Positions 46,372-56,896 of a stretch of 64,000 bases of DNA are shown one piece after another (position 1 is the first letter of the stretch; every line of letters starts with the position of its first letter). Position numbers and translations under genes: made by a program. Source of the DNA: Streptomyces sp. A2-16 (lineage in GTDB: Bacteria > Actinomycetota > Actinomycetes > Streptomycetales > Streptomycetaceae). The notes under the pieces are model-generated. The model searched no databases. It was not told where the DNA came from and worked only from the letters and a program-made list of their open reading frames with translations. The stretch is from assembly GCF_018128905.1 (NCBI RefSeq), contig NZ_CP063808.1, positions 8,866,001 to 8,930,000 on the forward strand, written 5' to 3'.

Positions 46372-47888
46372 GCCTCGATCCCCCTCCAGATGTCCGTGAA
46401 CCGGTCGAGCAGTGCGGCCGCCGCCGTCACGTCGCCCGTGAGCGGCCGGTCGGCCGTGTCCTCCTCCAGCACCGCCTCGGCGAGTTCCAGCGCGCGGCCC
46501 ACCGGCAGTTCCGGGTCGGGCCGCAGGTCGCGCTGGCGCAGCGCCCGTACGGCGGCGACGAGTTCGCAGCCGACGACGAGACGGTACGCGCCGCACGCGC
46601 GCAGTGTCTGACGGGCGGCGAGCGAGGCGAAGCTGGCCTGTTCCTCGACGCCTCGGGAGAGTACAGCGTGCCCGAGGGAGGCGGGCGCGGAGAAGGCCCG
46701 CAGGTCGCCGAGGGCGGCTCCGGCGGCGTACTCCAGGATCATCACGCCGGAGGAGGCGGGCTCCGGGTCGGCGAGGAAGGGCCTGAGGCGGGTGAAGGCG
46801 GGCTCGTTGAGCGTGGAGAGCCGGGATGTGGACAGGCGCGCGACCTGGGTGAGGGCGAGCCTGAAGTGGTCCAGGGCGAGGGCGAGTTGGGCCTGGTAGA
46901 AGCCGCCGTGGTGGTAGGCGGCCATGTCCTCGGGGGAGATGAGGGGGTTCTCGGCGGCCGCGTTGATCTCGATCGCGAGGACCTCCTCCAGGGCGTCGGC
47001 GGCGTCATGGGCGGGGCCGTGGATCTGGGGCAGGCACCGGAAGCCGTACGGGTCCTGGATGCGGCCGAGCGGTGGGGTGGGCCGGTCCTCGGCGCCGATC
47101 AGTTTCCGCATCCGCCGGGCCACTTCGGCGGAGCCACGGTGCGGGCGGGCGGTGTGCACGGGGGCGGCGTACGCCTCGTGCGAGCCGTCCACGGCCAGCA
47201 GGGAGAGCGCCCCGACGACCTGCGTGGCCTCGATCAGGCCGCGCAGTTCGTGCAGGGCGAGGGCGGCCTGTCCGAGGGTGAGGGCGTTGCTGCTGATGAA
47301 GGCGAGGGCGTCGTTGTTGTCGAGGGGCTGGGGCCGGGGTGCGCCGACGACGCCCCGCCACGGGTGTTCCCCGGTGAGCGCCAGCCCCGCCTGGGCCAGC
47401 GCCGCGATGTCCCCGGTGCCGACCGAACCGAACTCGTTGACGACCGGGTACGCCCCGTTCTCCAGCGCCTCGCACAGGGCGGTCACCACCGTCGGCCGCA
47501 GCCCGGCCCCGCCCGCGAGGAGCTGGTTGGTGCGGACCGCGAGCATCGCGCGGACCTGTCGGGCCGGGAGTTCCTCACCAATGGCGCCGGCGTGGCTGCG
47601 CAGCAGCCGCAGTCCGTGCTCGGCGGCCGCGTCGGTGGGTACGTCCTCGTTCCGGTTGGCGCCCACTCCGGTCGAGCGGCCGTAGACGCGTCCGGTCGCG
47701 GCGATCTGGCGGGCGGCGTCCCAGGACTCCGTCACGCGCTTCATCGCCTCGGTCCCGGGCACCGGTCGCGCGCTTCCGTCGGCGAGACGGGTGACGTCCG
47801 CGACACCGAGTCCGATCCCGTCGAGGACCACCAGACCGGTGTGCCCGGTGGCGACGGGATCCGGCGTGTCCACGATCCGAGACGACAT
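46368..47888 (-). CDS. histidine/aromatic ammonia-lyase family protein with altered MIO triad
   Basis: 506 residues from ATG 47888 with ggggag 10 nt upstream. Homologue of HutH/PAL, which eliminate ammonia using an MIO group made from Ala-Ser-Gly. Here the site reads GSVGTGDIAALA, giving Gly157-Thr158-Gly159 instead of ASG. Other active-site features remain: YGRSTGVG, SHAGAIGEEL, QDPYGFRCLPQ and SRGVEEQASFASL; the usual NGTQ is SSNA. It lacks the central serine, so a normal MIO group is doubtful. Not hutH of the hut operon; possibly a different lyase. Confidence 0.85.
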   Translation of the reverse strand: MSSRIVDTPDPVATGHTGLVVLDGIGLGVADVTRLADGSARPVPGTEAMKRVTESWDAARQIAATGRVYGRSTGVGANRNEDVPTDAAAEHGLRLLRSHAGAIGEELPARQVRAMLAVRTNQLLAGGAGLRPTVVTALCEALENGAYPVVNEFGSVGTGDIAALAQAGLALTGEHPWRGVVGAPRPQPLDNNDALAFISSNALTLGQAALALHELRGLIEATQVVGALSLLAVDGSHEAYAAPVHTARPHRGSAEVARRMRKLIGAEDRPTPPLGRIQDPYGFRCLPQIHGPAHDAADALEEVLAIEINAAAENPLISPEDMAAYHHGGFYQAQLALALDHFRLALTQVARLSTSRLSTLNEPAFTRLRPFLADPEPASSGVMILEYAAGAALGDLRAFSAPASLGHAVLSRGVEEQASFASLAARQTLRACGAYRLVVGCELVAAVRALRQRDLRPDPELPVGRALELAEAVLEEDTADRPLTGDVTAAAALLDRFTDIWRGIEA

Positions 47889-48029
47889 AGAGCCCAAACT
47901 CCCCTCAATGCGGACACTTGATCTTGCTTGTCGGTCATCAGTTACCTCGGATTAACACCGAACCGTTGACAACCTATTCAGCTACCAAGAACTCTGCATG
48001 ACGTTATACAGCCGGGCAAGGGACATCTC

Positions 48030-49076
48030 ATGATCCAGTTCGACGCGGTCCACAAGCGCTTCCCCAACGGCACGACAGCCGTGCACGACCTGACCCTCGA
48101 CATGCCGGAAGGCGGCGTGACCGTCCTCGTCGGATCCTCCGGTTGCGGCAAGACGACCACCCTCAGGATGATCAACCGGATGGTCGAACCGACCTCCGGC
48201 ACCATCAAGGTCGGCGGCAAGGACGTCACCGACCAGGACGCGGCCGAACTGCGCCGCTCCATCGGCTACGTCATCCAGCAGTCGGGCCTCTTCCCGCACC
48301 GCACGGTGCTGGACAACATCGCCACCGTCCCGCTGCTGCTCGGCCACGGCCGCAAGAAGGCCCGGGCCCGGGCGGCGGAACTGCTGGAGACCGTAGGCCT
48401 GAGCGCCGAGGCCGGCAAGCGGTACCCGCACCAGCTCTCCGGCGGCCAGCAGCAGCGCGTCGGCGTCGCCCGCGCCCTCGCCGCCGACCCGCCGGTGCTG
48501 CTCATGGACGAACCCTTCGGCGCGGTCGACCCGGTGGTGCGCACCCAGCTCCAGGACGAACTGCTCAGACTCCAGAAGGAGTTGAACAAGACCATCGTCT
48601 TCGTCACGCACGACGTCGACGAGGCCGTCCGGCTCGGCGACCGCATCGCGATCTTCCGCACCGGCGGCCACCTCGTCCAGTGCGCCCCGCCCGCCGAACT
48701 CCTCGCCCGCCCCGCCGACGACTTCGTGGCCGACTTCCTCGGCGCCGAGCGCGGCCTGAAGCTCCTCTCGCTGAAGTCCCTCGCCGAGGTCCCCCAGGGC
48801 CCGGCCCCGGACGGCGGCGCCTGGACCCTCGTACGCGACGAAGCCGGAAAGCCGACGCACTGGCGCTCGGCGGAAGGCGCGGAAGCCCTCGACATCCCCC
48901 TGCGGCCGCTCGGGGACGGCGACTCGCTGCTCGCCGCCCTCGACGAGTCGGTGGCCTCCCCCACCGGCCTGGTCGCCCGCGTCGACGCCGACGGCGTCCT
49001 GACCGGGGTCACCTCCCGCGACGACATCCACCGGCACGCGGGCCTGGCGCACACGGAAGCCCGGGTGGCCGCATGA
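48030..49076 (+). CDS. glycine betaine/choline-type ABC transporter ATP-binding protein
   Basis: 348 residues. Walker A GSSGCGKTT, Q-loop IQQSGLFPH, signature LSGGQQQR, Walker B VLLMDEPFGAVD and H-loop VTHDVDEA. The C-terminal extension (about 240-348) has remains of CBS-type sequence (LVARVDADGVLTGVTSRDDI), as in OpuA/OpuC ATPases that gate on ionic strength. First gene of a four-gene import operon, coupled to the first permease (ATGA). Divergent from the ammonia-lyase gene. Confidence 0.93.
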   Translation: MIQFDAVHKRFPNGTTAVHDLTLDMPEGGVTVLVGSSGCGKTTTLRMINRMVEPTSGTIKVGGKDVTDQDAAELRRSIGYVIQQSGLFPHRTVLDNIATVPLLLGHGRKKARARAAELLETVGLSAEAGKRYPHQLSGGQQQRVGVARALAADPPVLLMDEPFGAVDPVVRTQLQDELLRLQKELNKTIVFVTHDVDEAVRLGDRIAIFRTGGHLVQCAPPAELLARPADDFVADFLGAERGLKLLSLKSLAEVPQGPAPDGGAWTLVRDEAGKPTHWRSAEGAEALDIPLRPLGDGDSLLAALDESVASPTGLVARVDADGVLTGVTSRDDIHRHAGLAHTEARVAA

Positions 49077-49714
49077 CCATCGACTGGTCGTGGATCTCCG
49101 GCCACACCGACGACCTGACCACCCTCACGGTCTCCCACCTCCAGGCGGCCCTCAGCGCCGTTTTCCTCGGCCTGCTGATCAGCCTGCCCCTGGCCGTGGT
49201 CGCCCACCGGATCCGCCCTCTGCGCGGATTCCTGCTCGGGCTCTCGAACGTCCTGTTCACGATCCCGTCCATCGCGATCTTCGTGCTCCTGCTGCCGGTC
49301 AGCGGCCTGACCAGGACCACGACCGTGATCGGCCTGACCGTCTACACCCTGGTCGTCCTGCTGCGGAACACCGTCGAGGGCCTCGACTCGGTCCCCGCGA
49401 GGACGAAGGAGGCGGCGAAGGCCATGGGCACCCGGCCCCTGCGCACCCTCCTCACCGTGGAACTCCCCCTCGCGCTCCCCGTGATCATGGCGGGTGTGCG
49501 GATCGCGACCGTCATGTCGATCTCCCTCGTCTCGGTCGCCACCTACATCGGCGACGGCGGCCTCGGCCAGCTCTTCACCGACGGCTTCCAGCGCGACTTC
49601 CCGACCCCGGTGATCGTGGGCGTGGTCCTCACGCTCCTGCTCGCCGTGGTCGCGGACGCCCTGCTGGTGGCCCTCCAGTACGTCCTGACCCCCTGGCGGC
49701 GGAGGCGAGCCTGA
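49073..49714 (+). CDS. ABC transporter permease (OpuCB-like)
   Basis: 213 residues from ATG 49073 overlapping the ATPase stop. Five or six transmembrane helices and the BPD_transp_1 coupling loop EAAKAMGTRPLRTLLTVELPLALP. The N-terminal RIRPLRGFLLGLSNVLFTIPS and VYTLVVLLRNTVEGLDSVP are typical of quaternary-amine permeases. Acts with the second permease as a heterodimer. Confidence 0.92.
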   Translation: MTIDWSWISGHTDDLTTLTVSHLQAALSAVFLGLLISLPLAVVAHRIRPLRGFLLGLSNVLFTIPSIAIFVLLLPVSGLTRTTTVIGLTVYTLVVLLRNTVEGLDSVPARTKEAAKAMGTRPLRTLLTVELPLALPVIMAGVRIATVMSISLVSVATYIGDGGLGQLFTDGFQRDFPTPVIVGVVLTLLLAVVADALLVALQYVLTPWRRRRA

Positions 49715-49715
49715 C

Positions 49716-50378
49716 ATGTACGAACTCATCAAGAACCTCGGCTCCTGGCTGACCAGCGGCTCCCAGTGGGCCGGCACCGACGGCATCGCCCACCGGCTCG
49801 CCGAACACCTCCAGTACTCGCTCCTGGCGACCCTCGTCGCCGCCGCGATCGGCCTGCCCCTCGGCCTGCTGATCGGCCACACCGGCAAGGGCGCCTTCGT
49901 CGCGATCAACCTCGCGTCCTTCGGCCGCGCCCTGCCCACCGTCGGCCTGGTCGTGCTGGTCTTCCTCGCCGGCGGCCTGTCCATGCTCCCGGTCTACGTC
50001 GCCCTCGTCGCCCTCGCGGTCCCGGCGATCGTCACCAACACCTACGCCGGCATGACCGCCGTCGACCCCGATGTCAAGGACGCCGCCCGCGGCCAGGGCA
50101 TGCGCGGCCACCAGGTCCTGTTCCAGGTCGAGCTGCCCCTCGCGCTCCCCCTGATCATGACCGGCCTGCGCCTGGCACTGATCCAGGTCGTCGCCACCGC
50201 AACCATCGCCGCCTACGTCTCCTTCGGGGGCCTGGGCCGCTACGTCTTCGACGGCCTCGCCCAGCGCGACCTCGTGCAGGTCCTCGGCGGGGCGGTGCTG
50301 GTCGCCGTGATCGCCGTCGCCCTCGACCTGCTGCTCTCCGGCCTCCAGCGCTTCCTCTTCCGCCACCGCACTGCCTAA
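49716..50378 (+). CDS. ABC transporter permease (OpuCD-like)
   Basis: 220 residues, ATG 49716 one base after the previous stop. Homologue of the first permease with the coupling loop DVKDAARGQGMRGHQVLFQVELPLALP (read in parts) and ASFGRALPTVGLVVLVF, AYVSFGGLGRYVFDGLAQRD. Five or six membrane helices. Completes the membrane channel. Confidence 0.92.
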   Translation: MYELIKNLGSWLTSGSQWAGTDGIAHRLAEHLQYSLLATLVAAAIGLPLGLLIGHTGKGAFVAINLASFGRALPTVGLVVLVFLAGGLSMLPVYVALVALAVPAIVTNTYAGMTAVDPDVKDAARGQGMRGHQVLFQVELPLALPLIMTGLRLALIQVVATATIAAYVSFGGLGRYVFDGLAQRDLVQVLGGAVLVAVIAVALDLLLSGLQRFLFRHRTA

Positions 50379-50389
50379 GGACCCCTCCG

Positions 50390-51328
50390 ATGAACCGTCG
50401 CACCCTCCTCGGCGCCCTCGCCGGAGCAGCCGTCACCGTCCCCGCCCTCTCCGCCTGCTCCAGCGGCATCACCTCGCTCGACGGCGGCGGCACCACCTCC
50501 GGCGGCAGCGGCTCCAGCAAGGGCGGAGTCACCATCGGCACCGCCAACTTCACCGAGAACCAGGTCCTCGGCTACCTGTACGCGGCCGTGCTCCAGCAGG
50601 CCGGCGTCAAGGTGAAGGTCCGCCCCAACCTCGGCACCCGCGAGATCGTGATCCCCGCCCTCAAGGCGGGCGACATCGACCTCCTTCCCGAGTACCAGGG
50701 CGCCCTCCTCAACTACCTCGCCCCCAAGGACGCCTCCGCCGAGCCCGGCACCATGCAGAACGCCCTCACCCTGGCCCTGCCCACCGGCCTCCAGGTCCTC
50801 CCGTACGGCCAGGCGGCCGACTCCGACTGCTTCGTCGTCACCCGCGCCACCGCGAAGAAGTACGGTCTCGTCACCCTCGCCGACCTCGCCAAGCGGAACG
50901 GCGAGCTGGTCATCGGCGCAGCGCCCGAGGTGAAGAAGCGCCGGGTGGGCGCGGTCGGCCTCAAGGACGTGTACGGCGTCGAGTTCAAGGAGTTCAAGTC
51001 CCTCGACTCGGACGGCCCGCTCGTCAAGGGCGCCCTGAAGAAGGGCGACGTGGACGTGGCGAACCTCTTCACCACCGACACCGACATCGCCGCCAACGAC
51101 TGGGTGGTGCTGACCGACCCCAAGAACCTCATCCCCAGCCAGCACATCGTCCCTCTCATCGCCGACCGCAAGGCCGACGACACCGTCCGCAAGGCCCTCG
51201 CCCGCCTCGGAAACATCCTCACCACCGCCCAGCTCACCCAGCTCAACAGCCAGGTGGACAACGACAAGAAGGACCCCGAGGACGTGGCGAACGCCTACGC
51301 GAAGCAGCACGGACTGACCACGGGCTGA
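50390..51328 (+). CDS. lipoprotein substrate-binding protein, OpuAC type
   Basis: 312 residues from ATG 50390. Signal peptide with lipobox LSAC, lipid anchor Cys23, followed by a Ser/Gly linker. Binding domain opens with VTIGTANFTENQVLGYLYAAVLQ and contains LGTREIVIPALKAGDIDLLPEYQGALLNY, the quaternary-amine SBP pattern, and SQHIVPLIA. Last gene of the importer; the ligand is probably glycine betaine, choline or a related amine, but not decided by sequence. Confidence 0.92.
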   Translation: MNRRTLLGALAGAAVTVPALSACSSGITSLDGGGTTSGGSGSSKGGVTIGTANFTENQVLGYLYAAVLQQAGVKVKVRPNLGTREIVIPALKAGDIDLLPEYQGALLNYLAPKDASAEPGTMQNALTLALPTGLQVLPYGQAADSDCFVVTRATAKKYGLVTLADLAKRNGELVIGAAPEVKKRRVGAVGLKDVYGVEFKEFKSLDSDGPLVKGALKKGDVDVANLFTTDTDIAANDWVVLTDPKNLIPSQHIVPLIADRKADDTVRKALARLGNILTTAQLTQLNSQVDNDKKDPEDVANAYAKQHGLTTG

Positions 51329-51338
51329 CCTGGGAGGG

Positions 51339-51360
51339 GCCCCCGCCGCAACAGGGGGGC
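51339..51360 (+). terminator. possible terminator of the ABC importer operon
   Basis: gccccc (51339-51344) can pair with gggggc (51355-51360), 10 nt after the binding-protein stop. Short stem and no T-run, so only a weak call. Confidence 0.35.
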
Positions 51361-51404
51361 TAACCCCAGTGCAGCGGGCCCTCCGGCTGCCTACCGTGGG
51401 TTCC

Positions 51405-51848
51405 ATGACCGGAATGGACGCGCGGGACCCCGAACTCAAGAAGGAACTCGACGCCACCCTGCAGGCCCGCAGGGAACTGGGCGAGGAGTACGAGTCCGCG
51501 CTGGTCGACTCGTTCCTGGAGAAGGTCGACCAGCGGATCGACGGCGCCGTGGACCGACGGCTGCGCCGGCAGCTCGCCGAGCAGCAGATGGTGACGGCCC
51601 GCAGCGCCCGCTCGCCCAGGCCCACCGACTCCTTCGGCGAACGCTTCGGCTTCGGCATCGTCTCCCTGGTGCTGGCGATCCCGCTCTCCGGGATCGGCGC
51701 CGGCGTCGCCCACCTGCCCGGCCTGCTGGTCACCTGGCTCGGCATCGTCGGCGTCAACGCCTTCCAGGCCCTGCGCCTCAACCCCGACCTCTTCCGCGGC
51801 GGCCGGCGCACCGGGCCGACCTCCCAGGACAGCGACTGGGAGGGCTGA
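51405..51848 (+). CDS. hypothetical small membrane protein
   Basis: 147 residues from ATG 51405. Not recognised as a named family. Charged helical N-terminal half (ELKKELDATLQARRELGEEY, KVDQRIDGAVDRRLRRQLAEQQ) with coiled-coil character, then two hydrophobic segments (about 84-104 and 108-124) and a short polar tail. No good ribosome site, but TACCGT lies 7 nt before the ATG, so a leaderless transcript is possible. Confidence 0.7.
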   Translation: MTGMDARDPELKKELDATLQARRELGEEYESALVDSFLEKVDQRIDGAVDRRLRRQLAEQQMVTARSARSPRPTDSFGERFGFGIVSLVLAIPLSGIGAGVAHLPGLLVTWLGIVGVNAFQALRLNPDLFRGGRRTGPTSQDSDWEG

Positions 51849-51856
51849 CCCGGCGC

Positions 51857-52621
51857 TCACACCTGCGCGGTCGGCAGCACCATGACCTGGCGCAGGTTGA
51901 CGTGCCGGGGCCGGCTGGTGACGTAGGCGACGAGGTCGGCGAGCTCTGCGGCCGCCAGCGCGCCCATCGCCTCGAACATCCCGCCGATCTGCTCCCGCAG
52001 CCCGTCGTTGTCGATGTGCGTGGCCAGTTCGGTCTCCGTCAGCCCCGGCTCGATGTTGGTCACCCGCACACCCCGCGGCCCGAACTCGTTGCGCAGCAGC
52101 GCCGAGAGATGGGTGACGGCGGCCTTCGTCGCCCCGTACACGGCGTAGTTGGTGAAGCCGGTGATGTGCGCGCCGATGGAGGAGACGTTGACCAGGTCCG
52201 CGCTGCGCCCCTGCTCGGCCGCCTCGTACAGGTCGCCGGCGAACGCGCCGATGATCCGCAGGACACCGGTGACATTGGTGTCGATCATCCGCTGCCACTC
52301 GTCGACGCGGGCGTCCGCGATCGGGTTCGGCAGCATCACCCCGGCGTTGTTCACCACCAGGTCGACGCTCCCGTAGGCCGCGTGGACGCTCTCCACGGCG
52401 GCCGCCACGGACGCGTCGTCGGTGACGTCGGCGACCACCGCCAGCGCCTGTCCGCCGTCGGCCCGGATCTTCCCGGCCACCGCGTCCAGCCGCTCACCGC
52501 GGCGCGCGAGCAGCGCGACCCGGGCTCCCTGCGCGGCCAGCAGCACGGCGACCGCCTCACCGATCCCGCTCGCGGCCCCGGTGACGACCGCGGTACGCCC
52601 TGAAAGGTTCTCGTACGACAT
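51857..52621 (-). CDS. short-chain dehydrogenase/reductase
   Basis: 254 residues from ATG 52621. Classical SDR: TGAASGIGEAVAV cofactor loop, NNAGVM, Ser in VSSIGAH and the YxxxK pair in YAVYGATKAA. NAD(P)-dependent oxidoreductase of unknown substrate. An arginine after the second strand (LLARRGERL) suggests NADPH. Divergent from an XRE regulator, which probably controls it. Confidence 0.93.
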   Translation of the reverse strand: MSYENLSGRTAVVTGAASGIGEAVAVLLAAQGARVALLARRGERLDAVAGKIRADGGQALAVVADVTDDASVAAAVESVHAAYGSVDLVVNNAGVMLPNPIADARVDEWQRMIDTNVTGVLRIIGAFAGDLYEAAEQGRSADLVNVSSIGAHITGFTNYAVYGATKAAVTHLSALLRNEFGPRGVRVTNIEPGLTETELATHIDNDGLREQIGGMFEAMGALAAAELADLVAYVTSRPRHVNLRQVMVLPTAQV

Positions 52622-52772
52622 GGAGTTGCTCCTCGGATGGGATGTCCGCCGGGGTGCTGTCCCCGGCCTCGTTCTCACCCTGCGCCGGTCTCGCGGCCCT
52701 ACCCAGGGATGTGTTTTTCCTGGGTCTGGCAGTACCAGGTTCCGCGGCCCCGGCTCCCCTATGCTCGACCGC

Positions 52773-53627
52773 ATGGACGGGGACCTCGGAGATTTCCTGC
52801 GCTCGCGTCGCGCTCGCATCCAGCCGGAGGAAGTGGGGCTGCCCTCGCACGGCCGGCGCCGGGTGCCCGGGCTGCGCCGCGAGGAGGTGGCGCAGCTGGC
52901 CGGAGTGAGCGTGGACTACTACATCCGGCTGGAACAGGGCCGGGGTCCCGGGAGCACCTCCCGGACGAAGTCCGCGGGAGTGTCGGACGCCGTCCTGGAC
53001 GCCATCGCCCGTGTGCTGCGTCTGGACGAGACTGAGCACGCCTATCTGCACGCCGTGGCCCGGCCGCCCAAGACGGCCGAGCGCAGGCGCTCCGCGCCCC
53101 GCGTCCGTCCCGGGATCCAGCTGCTGCTCGACAGCATGGAGCGCACCCCGGCCTTCGTCCTCGGCCCCGCCATGGACGTCCTGGCCTGGAACGCCCTGGC
53201 CGACGCCGTGCTCGGGTTCAGCCGCATCGCCCCCGCCCACCGCAACACCGCGCTTCAGCTCTTCCTCGACCCCGGGACCCACGACCTGTACCCGGACTGG
53301 GCCGCGGTCGCCGCGCAGACCGTCGCCCACCTGCGGCTGGGCGCCGGCTCCCACCCCGAGGACCGGCGACTGCGCGAGGTCGTCGGGGAACTCTCCCTGA
53401 AGAGCGAGGACTTCCGCCGACTGTGGGCCGACCACCAGGTCAAGGCGTGCATGTACGGCGTCAAACGGGTCCGGCACCCGCTGGCGGGCCTGCTGACCCT
53501 GCCGTACGAATCCCTGGTCCTGCCGGAGACCCCGGACCGGACGCTCGTGGCATATACCCCGGAACCGGGCTCGGAGACCGCGGAGAGGCTGACGCTGCTG
53601 GGCAGTTGGGCCAGTACGGGCGCCTAG
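52773..53627 (+). CDS. XRE-family regulator with MmyB-like ligand domain
   Basis: 284 residues from ATG 52773; TATGCT (52760-52765) lies 7 nt before it and no ribosome site is present, so the mRNA may be leaderless. ATG 52761 in frame would overlap that -10 element. HTH: VPGLRREEVAQLAGVSVDYYIRLEQGRG. C-terminal MmyB-type domain: ERTPAFVLGPAMDVLAWNALADA and HPLAGLLTLPYESLVLP, which binds a lipid-like ligand in known members. Likely regulates the divergent SDR gene. Confidence 0.9.
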   Translation: MDGDLGDFLRSRRARIQPEEVGLPSHGRRRVPGLRREEVAQLAGVSVDYYIRLEQGRGPGSTSRTKSAGVSDAVLDAIARVLRLDETEHAYLHAVARPPKTAERRRSAPRVRPGIQLLLDSMERTPAFVLGPAMDVLAWNALADAVLGFSRIAPAHRNTALQLFLDPGTHDLYPDWAAVAAQTVAHLRLGAGSHPEDRRLREVVGELSLKSEDFRRLWADHQVKACMYGVKRVRHPLAGLLTLPYESLVLPETPDRTLVAYTPEPGSETAERLTLLGSWASTGA

Positions 53628-53965
53628 GAAGAGCCTGGAAAGAGATGTGCGCGGGGACCGCCGCACCCCCGTTACCGGGGGGCGGGACGACGGCGGTCCC
53701 CGCGAAGGACGTCGACCGGGTCAGGCCGGGTCTCACGTCCGGCGTCCATGGAGGTCCGGGAGCCGCTCCGGAGGTCCTTGGACGTTCGGCGTCGGCCGGG
53801 GCGGGGAGCCGCTCCCGCCCTGCCGACACCCACTACTGTGCCGAACCCGTGTTAAGCGTGTGCTGCGCGGACGTGACGCCCTCGTACCAGTTCCGCGAAG
53901 TCCACCCATTCGGTAGGAAACCGCAAGTCCGCCGCCGGCACCCCGGGTTCACCGGACGTTCACCG
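53628..53965. other. 338-nt convergent intergenic region
   Basis: No credible gene between the convergent XRE and cystathionine beta-synthase genes. It holds a GC-rich imperfect hairpin near 53797-53821 (gggcggggag with ctcccgccc, one bulge) that may end transcription from one or both sides. Nothing else was recognised. Confidence 0.5.
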
Positions 53966-55354
<1,389 letters not shown>

Positions 55355-55516
55355 CGTTGTCTCCGGATGCTTGCAAAAGAAGTGGTCCTAGTGGTCCAGC
55401 CAGCCTATGGCCTGTTCGGGCGCCATGACGGCCGATCACTCCCCGTTGGGATTGGGCCACGGTCCGTGCGGGGCAAGGAGTGGGTGTAGCGGGTACGACG
55501 GAGGTGGCGGCAACGT

Positions 55517-56548
55517 ATGACGAGCATGTCGAGGGCGAGGGTGGCCCGTCGGATCGCGGCCGGCGCGGCGTACGGCGGCGGCGGGATCGGCCTGGTCGGC
55601 GCGGCGGCCATGGGTCTGCTGCTGGCGGAGGTGCGGCTGGCGAGACGGCAGGTGGGCAACGGCACGACGCCGCACGTCCCGCAGGCCGAGGGCCGGTACG
55701 GCCATGTCTACGCCGCCCTCGGTGATCCGCCGCTGCGCCTGACGATGCTGGGCGACTCCACGGCCGCGGGCCAGGGGGTGCACCGGGCGGGCCAGACACC
55801 GGGCGCGCTGCTGGCGTCCGGGCTGGCGGCGGTGGCGGAGCGCCCGGTCGAACTCCGCAATGTGGCTCTGCCCGGGGCCACCTCGGACGATCTGGAGCGT
55901 CAGGTGGCGCTGACGCTCTCGGATCCCGACCTGGTCCCGGACGTCTGCGTGATCATGATCGGTGCGAACGACGTGACGCACCGGATGCCGGCGACGCGTT
56001 CGGTGCGCCATCTGTCCTCGGCGGTACGGCGGCTGCGCACGGCCGGTGCCGAGGTCGTGGTCGGCACCTGTCCCGACCTGGGCACGATCGAGCCGGTGCA
56101 ACAGCCGTTGCGGTGGCTGGCCCGCCGGGCCTCGCGTCAGTTGGCGGCGGCGCAGACGATCGGCGCGGTGGAGCAGGGCGGTCGCACGGTGTCGCTGGGC
56201 GACCTGCTGGGCCCGGAGTTCGAGGCGAATCCGCGCGAGCTGTTCGGCCCCGACCACTACCACCCCTCGGCGGAGGGCTACGCGACGGCCGCGATGGCGG
56301 TGCTGCCGACGGTCTGTGCGGCCCTGAGCCTGTGGCCGGCCGACGAGGACCGCCCGGACATCTCCCGCCGCGAGGGTTTCCTACCGGTGGCGCGTGCGGC
56401 GGCGGAAGCCGCGTCGGAGGCGGGCACCGAAGTCGCGGCCGCGATGCCCACGGGCCCGACAGGCCCGTGGGCCCTGCTGAAGCGGCGACGCAGGCGCCGG
56501 GTCAAGGAGGCAGAACCGTCACCCACCAGCACGACGGGCGCCCAGTGA
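55517..56548 (+). CDS. SGNH/GDSL-type hydrolase, membrane-anchored
   Basis: 343 residues. N-terminal hydrophobic segment (YGGGGIGLVGAAAMGLLLAEV) as signal anchor. SGNH blocks are complete: block I LTMLGDSTAAGQG with the serine, the Gly in NVALPGATSDDL, GANDVT, and DHYHPS with Asp-His. Esterase or lipase of unknown substrate, probably facing outside. The C-terminus is a basic tail (KRRRRRRVKE). The gene is followed by a repeat-bearing noncoding region. Confidence 0.88.
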   Translation: MTSMSRARVARRIAAGAAYGGGGIGLVGAAAMGLLLAEVRLARRQVGNGTTPHVPQAEGRYGHVYAALGDPPLRLTMLGDSTAAGQGVHRAGQTPGALLASGLAAVAERPVELRNVALPGATSDDLERQVALTLSDPDLVPDVCVIMIGANDVTHRMPATRSVRHLSSAVRRLRTAGAEVVVGTCPDLGTIEPVQQPLRWLARRASRQLAAAQTIGAVEQGGRTVSLGDLLGPEFEANPRELFGPDHYHPSAEGYATAAMAVLPTVCAALSLWPADEDRPDISRREGFLPVARAAAEAASEAGTEVAAAMPTGPTGPWALLKRRRRRRVKEAEPSPTSTTGAQ

Positions 56549-56896
56549 CGAGCACGGGGCCGGAGACGCCCTGCCCGACGGGCGCGCGGTGACGAATGCC
56601 GGGCCGGAGACGGGCGTGCCGTCAACGGCGTCGGTTCGGGGACTCCCAGCCCGTCCGGCGTTTGAGGACGAGGCCCTTGGGTCGATGGGGGCCTGGGGGC
56701 GCAGCCCCCAGGACGCCCGCCCCCACCGACCCGCGCCACGACCGGCCCACGCCCCGACCCGCTCAATCGCCGGAGGCCAAAGCAAGCGCTTAGACATAGG
56801 TCACACCGCCACCCCCGTGACCCAGGCCATACGTCCGGGTAACTTCCCAAGGAGCCCCGTCCAGGAAGAACAATTCCGTACGCCAATGGAGCCGTG
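56549..56896. other. 348-nt intergenic region with a dispersed-repeat-like element
   Basis: No gene. Just after the SGNH stop, cggggccggagacg-type and gacgggcg-type words recur loosely. From 56648 to about 56776 lies a repeat-like element described separately. The end (56800-56890) holds the start region of the thiolase gene, with GGAG at 56888-56891. Confidence 0.55.
56648..56776. repeat. dispersed Streptomyces intergenic repeat element
   Basis: Left end gtccggcgtttgaggac (56653-56669) and right end gctcaatcgccggagg (56761-56776) are imperfect inverted repeats sharing ctcaa-cgccgga. Inside is a perfect hairpin cctgggggc-gca-gcccccagg (56692-56712). From memory, ccgtccggcgtttgagga and gggggcgcagccccc occur in many Streptomyces intergenic regions; not checked here. 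It contains no gene and could be a MITE-like element or a 3' structured RNA. Confidence 0.6.

Noticed and set aside
46368-47888. Calling this gene hutH
   Set aside because: The MIO triad is not ASG and it is not part of the hut operon; naming it histidase would overstate the evidence.
47966-47994. Promoter with TTGACA before the ABC importer
   Set aside because: A perfect -35 box is present but the sequences at 16-18 nt spacing (gaactc, aactct) are poor -10 boxes, so I did not call it.
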